Source of the DNA: Burkholderiaceae bacterium
GTDB taxonomy: Bacteria > Pseudomonadota > Gammaproteobacteria > Burkholderiales > Burkholderiaceae_B
Reading direction: 5' to 3'
Length of the DNA: 37,789 nucleotides
Assembly (NCBI GenBank): GCA_007116135.1
Contig: SKIZ01000106.1
Coordinates: forward strand, 1-37,789
Position 1 is the stretch's first letter, and every line of letters begins with the position of its first letter. Below the pieces are notes generated by a model that saw nothing but the letters and a program-made list of their open reading frames with translations, was not told the origin of the DNA and did not search any database. Positions 12,136-21,319 of the stretch are shown here, piece after piece. Made by a program: the position numbers and the translations under genes.

Positions 12136-12174
12136 GGCCGATTCAGTGTGTATCTAATACTCGCTGAATCGGCC
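12136..12174 (+). terminator. Perfect 11-bp inverted repeat downstream of the rhodanese gene, probable transcript-end hairpin
   Basis: GGCCGATTCAG-N17-CTGAATCGGCC, between the rhodanese stop (12090) and YedE start (12203). No strong T-tract directly after. Confidence 0.5.
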
Positions 12175-12202
12175 CGAATTTTATCTATAGCCGTCAAGAA
12201 CC

Positions 12203-13276
12203 ATGAAGCGCTTTCCTTTGGCAATGGTCATCGTTGCCTTCTTTATCCTGTTGCTTTGGGCCGTCTCGGTTCGTCAAGCGTTACTTTTTGTCATTGGGAT
12301 CGGCATGGGTGCCGCCTTAGCCGGTGCCCGGTTTGGTTTCACAACGGGCTGGCGTCAACTCATCGAGCACCGGGACCCGCGCGGGGTTACTGGACAAATC
12401 TTGCTCTTGGCGTTGGCTGCGGCCCTGGCCATGCCGCTGCTGGCCAATTACACCGAGCTGACCGCCGCCCTTGGTCCACCCTCCGTTAGTCTGATTCTAG
12501 GTGCCTTTGTATTTGGTCTGACCATGCAAATTGCCGATGGCTGCGGTTCAGGCACGCTTTACAAGGCCGGCTTGGGTGTGCCATTGAACATGGGAATCTT
12601 GCCACTGTTTGCCGTTGGCAGTTTCTTGGGCTCGGCCCACATCGGTGACTGGCTCTCGCTTGGCCAAACGCAACCGGTTGGATTGGTTCATACCTTGGGA
12701 CTTGAGCGGGCCCTCGCTGTGACCTTGGCGGGTTTACTTGTCACCCTGGTCGCAGTTCGGCTCTGGGTCGGCAAAGGCAAAGCCTGGTATGACTCACGCT
12801 GGATCTGGGGTGCGTTAGCGCTTGCACTGTTGGCCACTTTGAATCTAATTGTCGCAGGTCAGCCCTGGGGCGTGGTTTATGGGTTTGGTCTGTGGGCCGC
12901 AAAAGTCGCACAGTCACTACATTGGTTTGATCCGAGCACCAATTTTTTCTGGAGCCAGCCAGGCAACGCCCAAATTCTCGCGCAAACCGTGCTGCTTGAT
13001 GTCACCTCAATTACCAACATTGGCATCTTGGCCGGTGCGCTTTGGGTCTCAGCCAAAACGGCTGGCGAGTCGATGGCGCTTACACCTCGCCAGTGGGTCA
13101 TTGGGCTAATCGCTGGGTTCTTGATGGGCTACAGTTCACGCCTGGCCTTCGGATGCAACATTGGTGCCATGGTCAGTGGTGTCTCCACGGGTAGCCTGCA
13201 TGGCTGGATCTGGATTCCCCTGGCCTTTCTCGGTACGATGGCAGGCGTCAGAGTGCGTCGTCACTACGGCTTTTAA
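12203..13276 (+). CDS. YeeE/YedE family sulfur-compound transporter
   Basis: Multi-TM protein with two repeat motifs: MQIADGCGSGTLYKAGLG and SSRLAFGCNIGAMVSGVSTGSLHGWIWIPLAFLGTMAGVRVR. Confidence 0.9.
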   Translation: MKRFPLAMVIVAFFILLLWAVSVRQALLFVIGIGMGAALAGARFGFTTGWRQLIEHRDPRGVTGQILLLALAAALAMPLLANYTELTAALGPPSVSLILGAFVFGLTMQIADGCGSGTLYKAGLGVPLNMGILPLFAVGSFLGSAHIGDWLSLGQTQPVGLVHTLGLERALAVTLAGLLVTLVAVRLWVGKGKAWYDSRWIWGALALALLATLNLIVAGQPWGVVYGFGLWAAKVAQSLHWFDPSTNFFWSQPGNAQILAQTVLLDVTSITNIGILAGALWVSAKTAGESMALTPRQWVIGLIAGFLMGYSSRLAFGCNIGAMVSGVSTGSLHGWIWIPLAFLGTMAGVRVRRHYGF

Positions 13277-13290
13277 CGGCAGCAACCGTC

Positions 13291-13458
13291 ATGAAAACAC
13301 CACGTTTTACCAAATGGATTTTCTGGCTCGTCCTGGTGCTTTTTCTGAGCTGGGACTGGGTGGCTTCGCCTGCGATTGACATGCGACTTGAACCACCGGC
13401 AATTGCGTTAGGGTCAGGTAAAGCGCCTGTCGGTGGTCATTGCGCGATTGCCAACTAG
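13291..13458 (+). CDS. 55-aa single-TM/secreted small protein, unknown function
   Basis: Not in ORF track (<60 aa). MKTPRFTKWIFWLVLVLFLSWDWVASPAIDMRLEPPAIALGSGKAPVGGHCAIAN*; starts 14 nt after the YedE stop, same strand. Confidence 0.6.
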   Translation: MKTPRFTKWIFWLVLVLFLSWDWVASPAIDMRLEPPAIALGSGKAPVGGHCAIAN

Positions 13459-13461
13459 ACG

Positions 13462-13782
13462 CTAGGGTCGGCTGCGCTGCTGGAACTTATCTGGTCGCAG
13501 CACCTGCACTTCAGAGAAGTAAATGGTCAAGCCATAAAAAGCACCGTACTCGGCCAGTAGATGCTCGGCGATCGCATCGGCCACACCAAGCGCACAAATG
13601 ACTTCCATGCGAATCGAGCGGTCTGCCTCCCAGGTGCCCTCACGCACGCCGCTTGGGCCGCCACCACGAACATCGGTCACTGTGTAGCCGGCGGCTCCTA
13701 GTCGTTGCACATCCTCGATGAGCAGACGCTCCAAATTCGCTTCGGCAATAATGACCAGCAACGACCGTGAATGCTTTTGCAT
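13462..13782 (-). CDS. PII-like protein, SbtB-like
   Basis: SLLVIIAEANLERLLIEDVQRLGAAGYTVTDVRGGGPSGVREGTWEADRSIRMEVICA; 3 nt downstream of an SbtA-like gene. Confidence 0.82.
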   Translation of the reverse strand: MQKHSRSLLVIIAEANLERLLIEDVQRLGAAGYTVTDVRGGGPSGVREGTWEADRSIRMEVICALGVADAIAEHLLAEYGAFYGLTIYFSEVQVLRPDKFQQRSRP

Positions 13783-13785
13783 CGC

Positions 13786-14754
13786 TTACCCCCCAGTTAA
13801 CCACTGAGCCATTTTGATGTAGATCGGGATCCCGAGCACCACATTAAACGGGAACACGATACCAAGCGCAATCGTGATTGATAACCCGGCGTTGGCAGCC
13901 GGCACCGCAATTCGCATCGCCGTGGGTGCCGCAATGTAGCTTGCGCTGGCAACTAACGTGGCCATGATCGCCACCCCACCGGTAGATAACCCTAGCAAAA
14001 GGCCAAGCGCAGCACCGAGGACCGACAACCCCAGCGGGAAAACCACCCCCACGACAACCACCTGCCAGCCGTAGCGGCGCACCTGAGCCAAACGCCCGCC
14101 TGCAACCAGACCGAGCTCCAACAAAAACAACGCCAAAACACCCTTAAAGGGATCAATAAAGACAGCCTTAATGGGTTCGGTGCCTACCGGTCCAGCGACA
14201 GCACCAATAATCAATCCGCCAAGCAGTAACAGCACGCTTTTGCCAAAGACCACGTCATGCAGCAACTTGCCCCACTGACCGCTGCGCGCACCCGATTGCT
14301 GGTCAAACATTCGGGCCAGCAAGACCCCAGCGATGAGCCCCGGTGCCTCGAGCACAGCGACCCACAGCGGTGCATGGGCCTCGTAGGCGATCTCGTGCCG
14401 AACCAAGGCTGCCGTCACCACCGCAAAAGTCACCACGCTGACCGACCCAAAATGCGCACCTATGGATGCGCTGTCGGGGCCGTTAAATCGCAATGCCCGC
14501 AAAACCGGATAAAGCAACAACGGCACCACAAAACCGATGGCAGCCACCCCAATGACTTGGGGCAACACTGCCCCCATGGGTTGCTGGGCCAGTTCAATAC
14601 CACCTTTTAAGCCAATGGCCAGCAGCAGGTAAATTGAAAGGGTTTCATACAACGCCTCGGGCAAGCGTAAATCCGAGCCCACGAGCCTGGCAAAAACACC
14701 TAGCAGGAAGAAAAAGATAACGACGTCAAACATGGATGCGGTAGCTGCAATCAA
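13786..14754 (-). CDS. SbtA-like sodium-dependent bicarbonate transporter family permease
   Basis: FFFLLGVFARLVGSDLRLPEALYETLSIYLLLAIGLKGGIEL, GAHFGSVSVVTFAVVTAAL, ASASYIAAPTAMRIAVPAANAGLSITIALGIVFPFNVVLGIPIY. Confidence 0.88.
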   Translation of the reverse strand: MIAATASMFDVVIFFFLLGVFARLVGSDLRLPEALYETLSIYLLLAIGLKGGIELAQQPMGAVLPQVIGVAAIGFVVPLLLYPVLRALRFNGPDSASIGAHFGSVSVVTFAVVTAALVRHEIAYEAHAPLWVAVLEAPGLIAGVLLARMFDQQSGARSGQWGKLLHDVVFGKSVLLLLGGLIIGAVAGPVGTEPIKAVFIDPFKGVLALFLLELGLVAGGRLAQVRRYGWQVVVVGVVFPLGLSVLGAALGLLLGLSTGGVAIMATLVASASYIAAPTAMRIAVPAANAGLSITIALGIVFPFNVVLGIPIYIKMAQWLTGG

Positions 14755-14804
14755 AACAGCCAGAGGATAACCGTATTTTGTGGGGCACGTGAATTAAAAC
14801 AACC

Positions 14805-14819
14805 GCTAGCTTTGCTAGC
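14805..14819. promoter_or_regulatory. Inverted repeat GCTAGC-TTT-GCTAGC just upstream of the first photolyase gene
   Basis: Perfect symmetric element 8 nt upstream of ATG 14828, in the gap between divergent SbtA-like and photolyase genes. Confidence 0.4.
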
Positions 14820-14827
14820 ATAGACCC

Positions 14828-16369
14828 ATGACTCACACTGTTGTTTGGTTCAAGCGCGATTTGCGCGTGCATGACCACGCGCCACTGGCCCAAGCGACTC
14901 GCTTAGGGCCAGTCAGTTGCGTCTACTTTATTGAACCGGCAATCTGGCAAGCGCCCGATGCTGCCACCCAACACTACCATTTCATTGTCGAGAGCCTAAA
15001 GTCGCTTGAGCAGTCGCTCAAACAAATCGGGCTGCACCTGCAAGTGCTTGTGGGACCGGCGACCGATTGCCTGACACGTCTATGGCAGCACCAGCCCTTT
15101 GAGCAGCTTTGCTCGCACCAAGAGACCGGCAATGGCCTGACTTATGAGCGCGATCGTCAAGTCAGCCGCTGGTGTCGTGACCATGCAGTGACGTGGCAGC
15201 AATCCCAACAGTTTGGCGTTCATCGCGGCGCGCACGACCGAGATCACTGGAAACAAGCCTGGACGACGCACTGCCAGGCGCACATCATTGCAACACCGGG
15301 CCAAGCTCAGTCAGCAGGCATGGCACTTTGCGATGCGATACCGCCAGCAAGCGAACTAGGTCTAACCGAACCAGACCCACCCAAGCGCCAGCGCGGGGGC
15401 CGAGAGGTCGCGCTCGATACGTTCAATGATTTTTTACAGGTGCGCAGCCGCCAGTACCGTGGCGGCATCTCCTCGCCCCTATCGGCGCCAACAGCGTGCT
15501 CGCGCCTCTCACCCTATCTGAGTTACGGCTGCTTATCGATGCGCGAGGTCTTCCAAGGTACACAAGCGCAGCTGCACTGCATCGCGGCGCAACACTCACG
15601 CCAAGCTCTCGGTCTGCAATCGTTTATCAGCCGCCTATACTGGCACTGTCACTTCATACAAAAGCTAGAAGACGAACCTGAGCTTGAGTCGCGCAACCTG
15701 CACCGCGGCTATGACGGTTTGCGCGAACACCAATGGTGCGATGAGCGCTTTGGTCGGCTAACCGAAGGCAAGACCGGCTGGCCTTTGGTAGATGCCTGTG
15801 TGGCGATGTTAAAGCACACCGGTTGGCTCAATTTCCGGATGCGCGCCATGCTGGTGAGCGTTGCCGCTTATCCTTTGTGGCTACATTGGCAACCGGTGGG
15901 TCACTGGCTAGCCCGGCAGTTTCTGGATTACGAGCCCGGCATTCACTGGAGCCAGATGCAAATGCAATCAGGCACCACCGGCATCAACATCCCCCGGATA
16001 TACAACCCCATCAAGCAAGCACAGGACCATGATCCACAGGGGCAGTTCGTGCGCCGATGGCTTGAGCCGATGCGACGGGTCCCCGATTCGTGGTTACTGC
16101 AACCGTGGCTCATGCCGATTAATTTGCAGCGCCACCATGGTGTGATCGTGAGCCAAGATATTGCTCATCCAATGGTCGATCTGCAACAGGCCACACAACA
16201 GGCCAAAGCGCGCTTGTTCGCGTTGCGTCAGACACCCGAGGTCAAAGCCGCGCGCGCTGGCATCATAAAAAAACACGGTTCACGCAAACGCTTAGAGACA
16301 CCAAAACGCGCATTGCGCGATGCACGTAATCGGCAGGCCGAAAAAAACCAACTCAGTCTGGACTTCTAG
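14828..16369 (+). CDS. Cryptochrome/photolyase family protein (class I-like, FAD-binding)
   Basis: [125 protein letters not shown]. Confidence 0.93.
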   Translation: MTHTVVWFKRDLRVHDHAPLAQATRLGPVSCVYFIEPAIWQAPDAATQHYHFIVESLKSLEQSLKQIGLHLQVLVGPATDCLTRLWQHQPFEQLCSHQETGNGLTYERDRQVSRWCRDHAVTWQQSQQFGVHRGAHDRDHWKQAWTTHCQAHIIATPGQAQSAGMALCDAIPPASELGLTEPDPPKRQRGGREVALDTFNDFLQVRSRQYRGGISSPLSAPTACSRLSPYLSYGCLSMREVFQGTQAQLHCIAAQHSRQALGLQSFISRLYWHCHFIQKLEDEPELESRNLHRGYDGLREHQWCDERFGRLTEGKTGWPLVDACVAMLKHTGWLNFRMRAMLVSVAAYPLWLHWQPVGHWLARQFLDYEPGIHWSQMQMQSGTTGINIPRIYNPIKQAQDHDPQGQFVRRWLEPMRRVPDSWLLQPWLMPINLQRHHGVIVSQDIAHPMVDLQQATQQAKARLFALRQTPEVKAARAGIIKKHGSRKRLETPKRALRDARNRQAEKNQLSLDF

Positions 16370-16371
16370 CC

Positions 16372-16527
16372 ATGCGCGGCGTGAAAAAAGAGCACCTGCC
16401 TGAAAAAACCTGTCTGACCTGCAAGCGGCCATTTGCCTGGCGCAAAAAGTGGGAAAGCGTCTGGCAGGACGTCAAATATTGTTCTGAGCGCTGCCGCAGA
16501 CAGCGCGACAAATCACAAGGCTCATGA
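16372..16527 (+). CDS. DUF2256-like small zinc-finger protein
   Basis: Below ORF-track cutoff. [51 protein letters not shown]: CxxC...CxxxC pattern, lies between photolyase genes, overlaps the next start (ATGA). Confidence 0.88.
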   Translation: MRGVKKEHLPEKTCLTCKRPFAWRKKWESVWQDVKYCSERCRRQRDKSQGS

Positions 16528-17810
16528 TGACCGTTCTTTACTGGTTTCGCCAAGACCGACGCTTGGCAGACAATCCCGCCTTGTGCCAGGCCGCGGGCCT
16601 CGGACAACGGCTTTTGCCGGTGACCATGCGCCTTGAGCCCGAGCAAACCGTCTGGGGATTTGAGCGCCACGGCCCTCATCGACTGGGGTTTGAGGCGCAG
16701 GCGCTTAGCGGGTTGGCTCAAGCGCTAGAGAGCCTGGGCAGTGCGCTCTACCAACCCAAAACCCCCGGCGCAGCCGGGCTCATTGAACTGGCTCGCGACG
16801 TGGGTGCGACGCACGTGGTGTGCGAGGCGCTAAGCGCCCCCGAGGAACAAGCCCAAATCCAAGCGCTCAAGGGCGCAGGACTGAGCGTGCTCGCCATTGA
16901 ACAATCGGCGCTCATCGGCCACGACCGCCTGCCCTTTGCGCCACAAGACACGCCAGACGTCTTTAGCGAGTTTCGCCGCCAAATTGAGCGCACACCGATC
17001 AAGCCGCGCACACCATTGGCTGCGCCAGCTACACTGCCCAAGCCACCTGCGACGATTAACGCCGCAAGCCGCTGGTGCGCAAACGTGAGCCCGCGCGCGC
17101 TCGATCAGCGCAGCGCCTTTGCCTGGCAAACCGAGCCGTGGCAAGGCGATGAGCAATCGGCACAAGCGCATCTGGCACGATACTTCGAAGGCCATTGGCC
17201 ACAGCACTACAAGCAAACCCGCAATCGCTTAAGTGGCACCCATGACTCGACCAAGTTCTCGCCTTGGCTTGCTGTGGGCGCCTTGTCGGCTGCGCAAATC
17301 TGGAGCGCCTTGAAGGCGCACGAGGCTAAGTTTGGGGCCAACGACAGCACCTACTGGATTGGTTTTGAGCTTTTGTGGCGCGATCATTTCCGCCTGATCA
17401 TGCAGCGCTATGGCGCGCAGCTGTTTCGCACTCAGGGCATCACGGTGTCTCATTCGCGCAAGCATCAACCAAGCACTCAAGGCTTTGAGCGCTGGCGCTT
17501 GGGCCAGACCGGTCATCGTCTCATCGATGCAGGCATGCGTGAATTGGCTAGCACTGGTTACCTGTCAAACCGCATGCGCCAGATCGTTGCGAGTTACCTG
17601 ATTCATGAAATGCGTGGACACTGGTTAGCCGGTGCAGCCTGGTTTGAGCACTGCCTGATTGACTTTGATGTCCATAGCAACCAGGGCAATTGGGCCTACA
17701 TTGCCGGTGTGGGCACTGACCCACGCGCCGGACGTCAATTCAACCCCGATAAGCAAGCGCGCGAGCATGACCCCGATGAGCGTTACCGCAACCTTTGGAG
17801 CCAGCCATGA
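16524..17810 (+). CDS. DASH-type cryptochrome/photolyase
   Basis: [107 protein letters not shown]. Confidence 0.92.
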   Translation: MMTVLYWFRQDRRLADNPALCQAAGLGQRLLPVTMRLEPEQTVWGFERHGPHRLGFEAQALSGLAQALESLGSALYQPKTPGAAGLIELARDVGATHVVCEALSAPEEQAQIQALKGAGLSVLAIEQSALIGHDRLPFAPQDTPDVFSEFRRQIERTPIKPRTPLAAPATLPKPPATINAASRWCANVSPRALDQRSAFAWQTEPWQGDEQSAQAHLARYFEGHWPQHYKQTRNRLSGTHDSTKFSPWLAVGALSAAQIWSALKAHEAKFGANDSTYWIGFELLWRDHFRLIMQRYGAQLFRTQGITVSHSRKHQPSTQGFERWRLGQTGHRLIDAGMRELASTGYLSNRMRQIVASYLIHEMRGHWLAGAAWFEHCLIDFDVHSNQGNWAYIAGVGTDPRAGRQFNPDKQAREHDPDERYRNLWSQP

Positions 17811-19333
17811 CGACCTTGCGGTTGATTTTGGGCGATCAGCTCAACACCCAACATAGTTGGTTTAGACAGACTGACCCAAGCATCCATTACGTTTTCATGG
17901 AGGTGCGGCAGGAGACGGACTACGTTTTGCATCACGCGCAAAAAGTGATCGCAATCTTTGCAGCCATGCGTCAGATGGCCAAAACGTTAACCGCCAGCGG
18001 CCATGTCGTGCATTACCTATCGATTGATGACCCGCACAACACCCACAGCATCACAGAGAACCTGCTCGCACTGGCTGCGCAAATCAATGCCAGCGCCATT
18101 CAATACCAAGCGCCTGACGAGTGGCGCCTTGAGCACGAGCTGCGGCTGTTTGCCAGCGACTGTCGCCTGACAGTTCAGCGTGTCGAGAGCGAGCACTTTT
18201 TAAGTGAACGCGAGATGGCGCCAGCCCTATTTGGCAAACGCAAACGGTGGTTAATGGAGCACTTCTATCGTGCCATGCGCCAGCGCCACGCGATACTGAT
18301 GGATGGTAACAAGCCCGTCGGTGGCCAGTGGAACTACGATGCCGAGAACCGCAAGGCTTGGTCAGGCACCCCGCGCCCGGCGCCTGATCAACGCACACGC
18401 CATGACCACTCGTCGCTGTGGCGAACCATCCAGGCCGCTGGCGTGCAAACCTTTGGTCACCCGGATGCGCAAGCCCTGGCGTGGCCAATTGATCGCACCG
18501 AGGCCTTAGCCCAGCTGACCCACTTCATTGATCACGTGCTGGCGCTCTTTGGTGACTACCAGGACGCCATGCATACCGAGGAGCCGTTCTTATTTCACAG
18601 CTTATTGTCATTTGCGCTCAATACCAAGATGTTGCACCCGCTTGAGGTTATCGAGGCCGCCCAGACCGCCTGGCGTGACGGCCGTGCGCCGCTGGCGGCC
18701 ACAGAAGGCTTTATTCGACAAATTCTGGGCTGGCGCGAATACGTGCGTGCAGTCTATTGGCACACCATGCCAGGCTACACCGAGCGCAATGGGCTTGGAC
18801 ATCAACGCGAGCTGCCAGCCTGGTTCTGGACTGGCCAAACGCGCATGCAGTGCCTGGCCAAATCGATTGGACAGTCACTAGAGAGCGCCTACGCCCATCA
18901 TATTCAGCGACTGATGGTCATTGGCAACTTTGCATTATTAGCCGGCCTATCGCCCCAAGCGGTTCATCGCTGGTACCTCGGTGTTTATATCGATGCATTT
19001 GAGTGGGTTGAGGCCCCCAATACGCTTGGCATGAGCCAGTACGCCGACCAAGGCTTGCTGGCGACCAAACCCTACGTCAGTAGCGCGGCATACATCAAGC
19101 GCATGAGCAACTACTGCAAAGGCTGCCATTACGATCACAAAGCCCGCATCGGAGCCAATGCATGCCCGTTCAATTCGCTTTACTGGGACTTCTACGCGCG
19201 TCATGCCGATACCTTCGCCAAAAACCCTCGAATTGGCATGGCGTATCGGCAACTGGCTAAAATGACCCAAGAGCAACGTCAGGACATTGGCGAACAAGCG
19301 ATGTTTTGGCGCGACAATTTAGACCATCTGTAA
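17807..19333 (+). CDS. Iron-sulfur bacterial cryptochrome/photolyase (FeS-BCP, PhrB/CryB-like)
   Basis: [93 protein letters not shown] (4 Fe-S cysteines). ATGA overlap with the upstream gene; ORF-track TTG start is 12 nt too early. Confidence 0.94.
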   Translation: MTTLRLILGDQLNTQHSWFRQTDPSIHYVFMEVRQETDYVLHHAQKVIAIFAAMRQMAKTLTASGHVVHYLSIDDPHNTHSITENLLALAAQINASAIQYQAPDEWRLEHELRLFASDCRLTVQRVESEHFLSEREMAPALFGKRKRWLMEHFYRAMRQRHAILMDGNKPVGGQWNYDAENRKAWSGTPRPAPDQRTRHDHSSLWRTIQAAGVQTFGHPDAQALAWPIDRTEALAQLTHFIDHVLALFGDYQDAMHTEEPFLFHSLLSFALNTKMLHPLEVIEAAQTAWRDGRAPLAATEGFIRQILGWREYVRAVYWHTMPGYTERNGLGHQRELPAWFWTGQTRMQCLAKSIGQSLESAYAHHIQRLMVIGNFALLAGLSPQAVHRWYLGVYIDAFEWVEAPNTLGMSQYADQGLLATKPYVSSAAYIKRMSNYCKGCHYDHKARIGANACPFNSLYWDFYARHADTFAKNPRIGMAYRQLAKMTQEQRQDIGEQAMFWRDNLDHL

Positions 19334-19353
19334 CCTTCTTTTTGCCTGGAGTG

Positions 19354-19737
19354 ATGATGCAAGAAGCCCTTAATGTCTTAGGCGAACCATTAGAGGCTTG
19401 TTCGTTTGACCCGCTAACCGGTTTTTTCCGTGATGGTTGCTGTCAAACCAATGAGCAAGACCACGGCACCCACGTTGTGTGCGCAAGGATGACTGAGGAG
19501 TTCCTGACCTTTTCGGCTGAGCGAGGCAACGACTTAATCACCCCTCGACCCGAATGGCGTTTCCCGGGACTAAAACCAGGCGATCGCTGGTGCCTTTGTG
19601 CCACCCGCTGGCGCGAGGCGATGCTCGCGGGACTAGCGCCCCCAGTGATCCTGGCGGCGACCCATCAAAAAGTGCTGATTTACGCCACGCTAGAAGAGCT
19701 AAAGGCGCATGAATATAAGGTTCAGCCCCGGGGCTGA
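19354..19737 (+). CDS. DUF2237 family protein
   Basis: [89 protein letters not shown]. Starts about 20 nt after the FeS-BCP gene. Confidence 0.9.
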   Translation: MMQEALNVLGEPLEACSFDPLTGFFRDGCCQTNEQDHGTHVVCARMTEEFLTFSAERGNDLITPRPEWRFPGLKPGDRWCLCATRWREAMLAGLAPPVILAATHQKVLIYATLEELKAHEYKVQPRG

Positions 19738-20048
19738 TGAGCGCAAAGGCGGTCGATGGCCTTAGCCAACTCAATGTCTTTGACCGTCAACCCACCCGCA
19801 TCATGGGTGGTCAGATCGATATTGACCCGGTTATAGACATTGCGCCACTCGGGATGATGATCGGCTTTCTCGGCTAACAAGGCCACTTGTGTCATGAAAC
19901 CAAAAGCCTCGACAAAGCCGCCAAAGCTGATCTGACAACGGATTCGATCAGCTAGCTGCGTGTCTTGGGAAAGCTCAACTTGCCAGCGAGCGTCAAGCCC
20001 AAGGCATGCGTGCTGTAAGGCATCGCCCGTCAGTCTTGTCAGTGACAT
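19722..20048 (-). CDS. Pterin-4a-carbinolamine dehydratase (PCD/PhhB family)
   Basis: [25 protein letters not shown]...[51 protein letters not shown]; the ADHHPEW motif is diagnostic. Confidence 0.93.
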   Translation of the reverse strand: MSLTRLTGDALQHACLGLDARWQVELSQDTQLADRIRCQISFGGFVEAFGFMTQVALLAEKADHHPEWRNVYNRVNIDLTTHDAGGLTVKDIELAKAIDRLCAHQPRG

Positions 20049-20066
20049 GATCAACCTCCATTAAAA

Positions 20067-21302
20067 CTAGCTTGGCTTTAATTCATTGGCCGGTTGATGC
20101 TCGATTGTGGCGTGCTTTTCACTGGGCAATAGCATGACAAAAAGTAGCGTGCCAACAGAGATGAGCGCCATGAACATAAACAACGAGTCAAACCCCGCTG
20201 TTTTGACAAAGGGCCCCAACAACCACACCGCCAAAGCGCTAAAACCGAGCGAAATCGCCAATCGAAAACCCGCCACACGCGAGCGCACCCGATCGTCTAC
20301 ATAGCGCACGAGCACGACATCAATAAACGGAATAGACCCAAAAATAAAGACCATGCAGCCAATTAAGGCCACGTAAAGCCACCATCCCTCGGTAAAGGAT
20401 GCCAGCATCAACAACGGCACCTGCGCGAGCACAATTGTCAAAAACAGCGGCTTGACTGCCACCCGGTCAAGCAGTCTCCCGACCACCACTTGCGCAAAAG
20501 CACCAATGGCATAGACGGCAGCGAGCAACATCCCAAGCGAAGCAGGATCCTCGATAATGCCCTTGAAACGCTCGACCATGAGTTGGCCATTGCCATTGGT
20601 CGTGAAGTTAAACAGTAAATTGGCTGAAGCCGAGGCAATGGTCAGAACCAACAAAGCCCGAACCAGCAATCGGCGCGGCAACTGCACCTTGGCTTTGGTT
20701 GTGCGCTTGGCAGGCGCCTCTGTTTCCTGTGCACAGTAATGCATAAACAACAAACCACAGACCAGTGCCAGTATGGATGGCACCGCAAACGCCGCGCGCC
20801 AGCCAAACCATTGAACCAGAAACCCCGTGATTAAGGCGGCCACTGCAACACCCATGTTGCCAGCTAGGCCGTTGATGCCGATGGCCATGCCCGGACGTGC
20901 TGAACGCTGCACCAGCATCGGGATGCCCACGGGATGGTAAATCGAAGCAAACGCCCCCATCACGGTCAAAGCCAACGCCAGTTGCCAGGCTGATTGCGCC
21001 AGCGCCGCGAGCAACATTGAGCCTGCCATGCCGAAGAAAAATACCAGCATCATCTTGCGTCGGCCCCACAAATCACCGAGCCGGCCCGCAGGCACTGCCC
21101 CAAGGCCAAACAAAATAAAGGCGCCCACGCCAAACGGCATGAGATCTTCCCAATGCGTAAAACCGAAGTCAACAGCGATGACAGCCACAGCGGCAGCAAA
21201 GACCAGCAAGAACATGTGGTCAATCGCGTGTCCGACGTTCAACAAAAGACGTACTGGCAAGGGCCAGTCCTGGCTTTGACTCAAAGACGGGTTTTGTGAC
21301 AT
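20067..21302 (-). CDS. MFS permease, Fsr-like topology, substrate unknown
   Basis: 12-TM-like hydrophobicity; GRLGDLWGRRKMML, YHPVGIPMLVQRSARPGMAIGINGLAGNMG. Confidence 0.85.
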   Translation of the reverse strand: MSQNPSLSQSQDWPLPVRLLLNVGHAIDHMFLLVFAAAVAVIAVDFGFTHWEDLMPFGVGAFILFGLGAVPAGRLGDLWGRRKMMLVFFFGMAGSMLLAALAQSAWQLALALTVMGAFASIYHPVGIPMLVQRSARPGMAIGINGLAGNMGVAVAALITGFLVQWFGWRAAFAVPSILALVCGLLFMHYCAQETEAPAKRTTKAKVQLPRRLLVRALLVLTIASASANLLFNFTTNGNGQLMVERFKGIIEDPASLGMLLAAVYAIGAFAQVVVGRLLDRVAVKPLFLTIVLAQVPLLMLASFTEGWWLYVALIGCMVFIFGSIPFIDVVLVRYVDDRVRSRVAGFRLAISLGFSALAVWLLGPFVKTAGFDSLFMFMALISVGTLLFVMLLPSEKHATIEHQPANELKPS

Positions 21303-21319
21303 GCGAACCTACAAAATGA

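Noticed and set aside
14828-19333. Recent tandem triplication of one photolyase gene
   Set aside because: The three proteins have different diagnostic motifs (class I-like, DASH, FeS-BCP) and little local identity.
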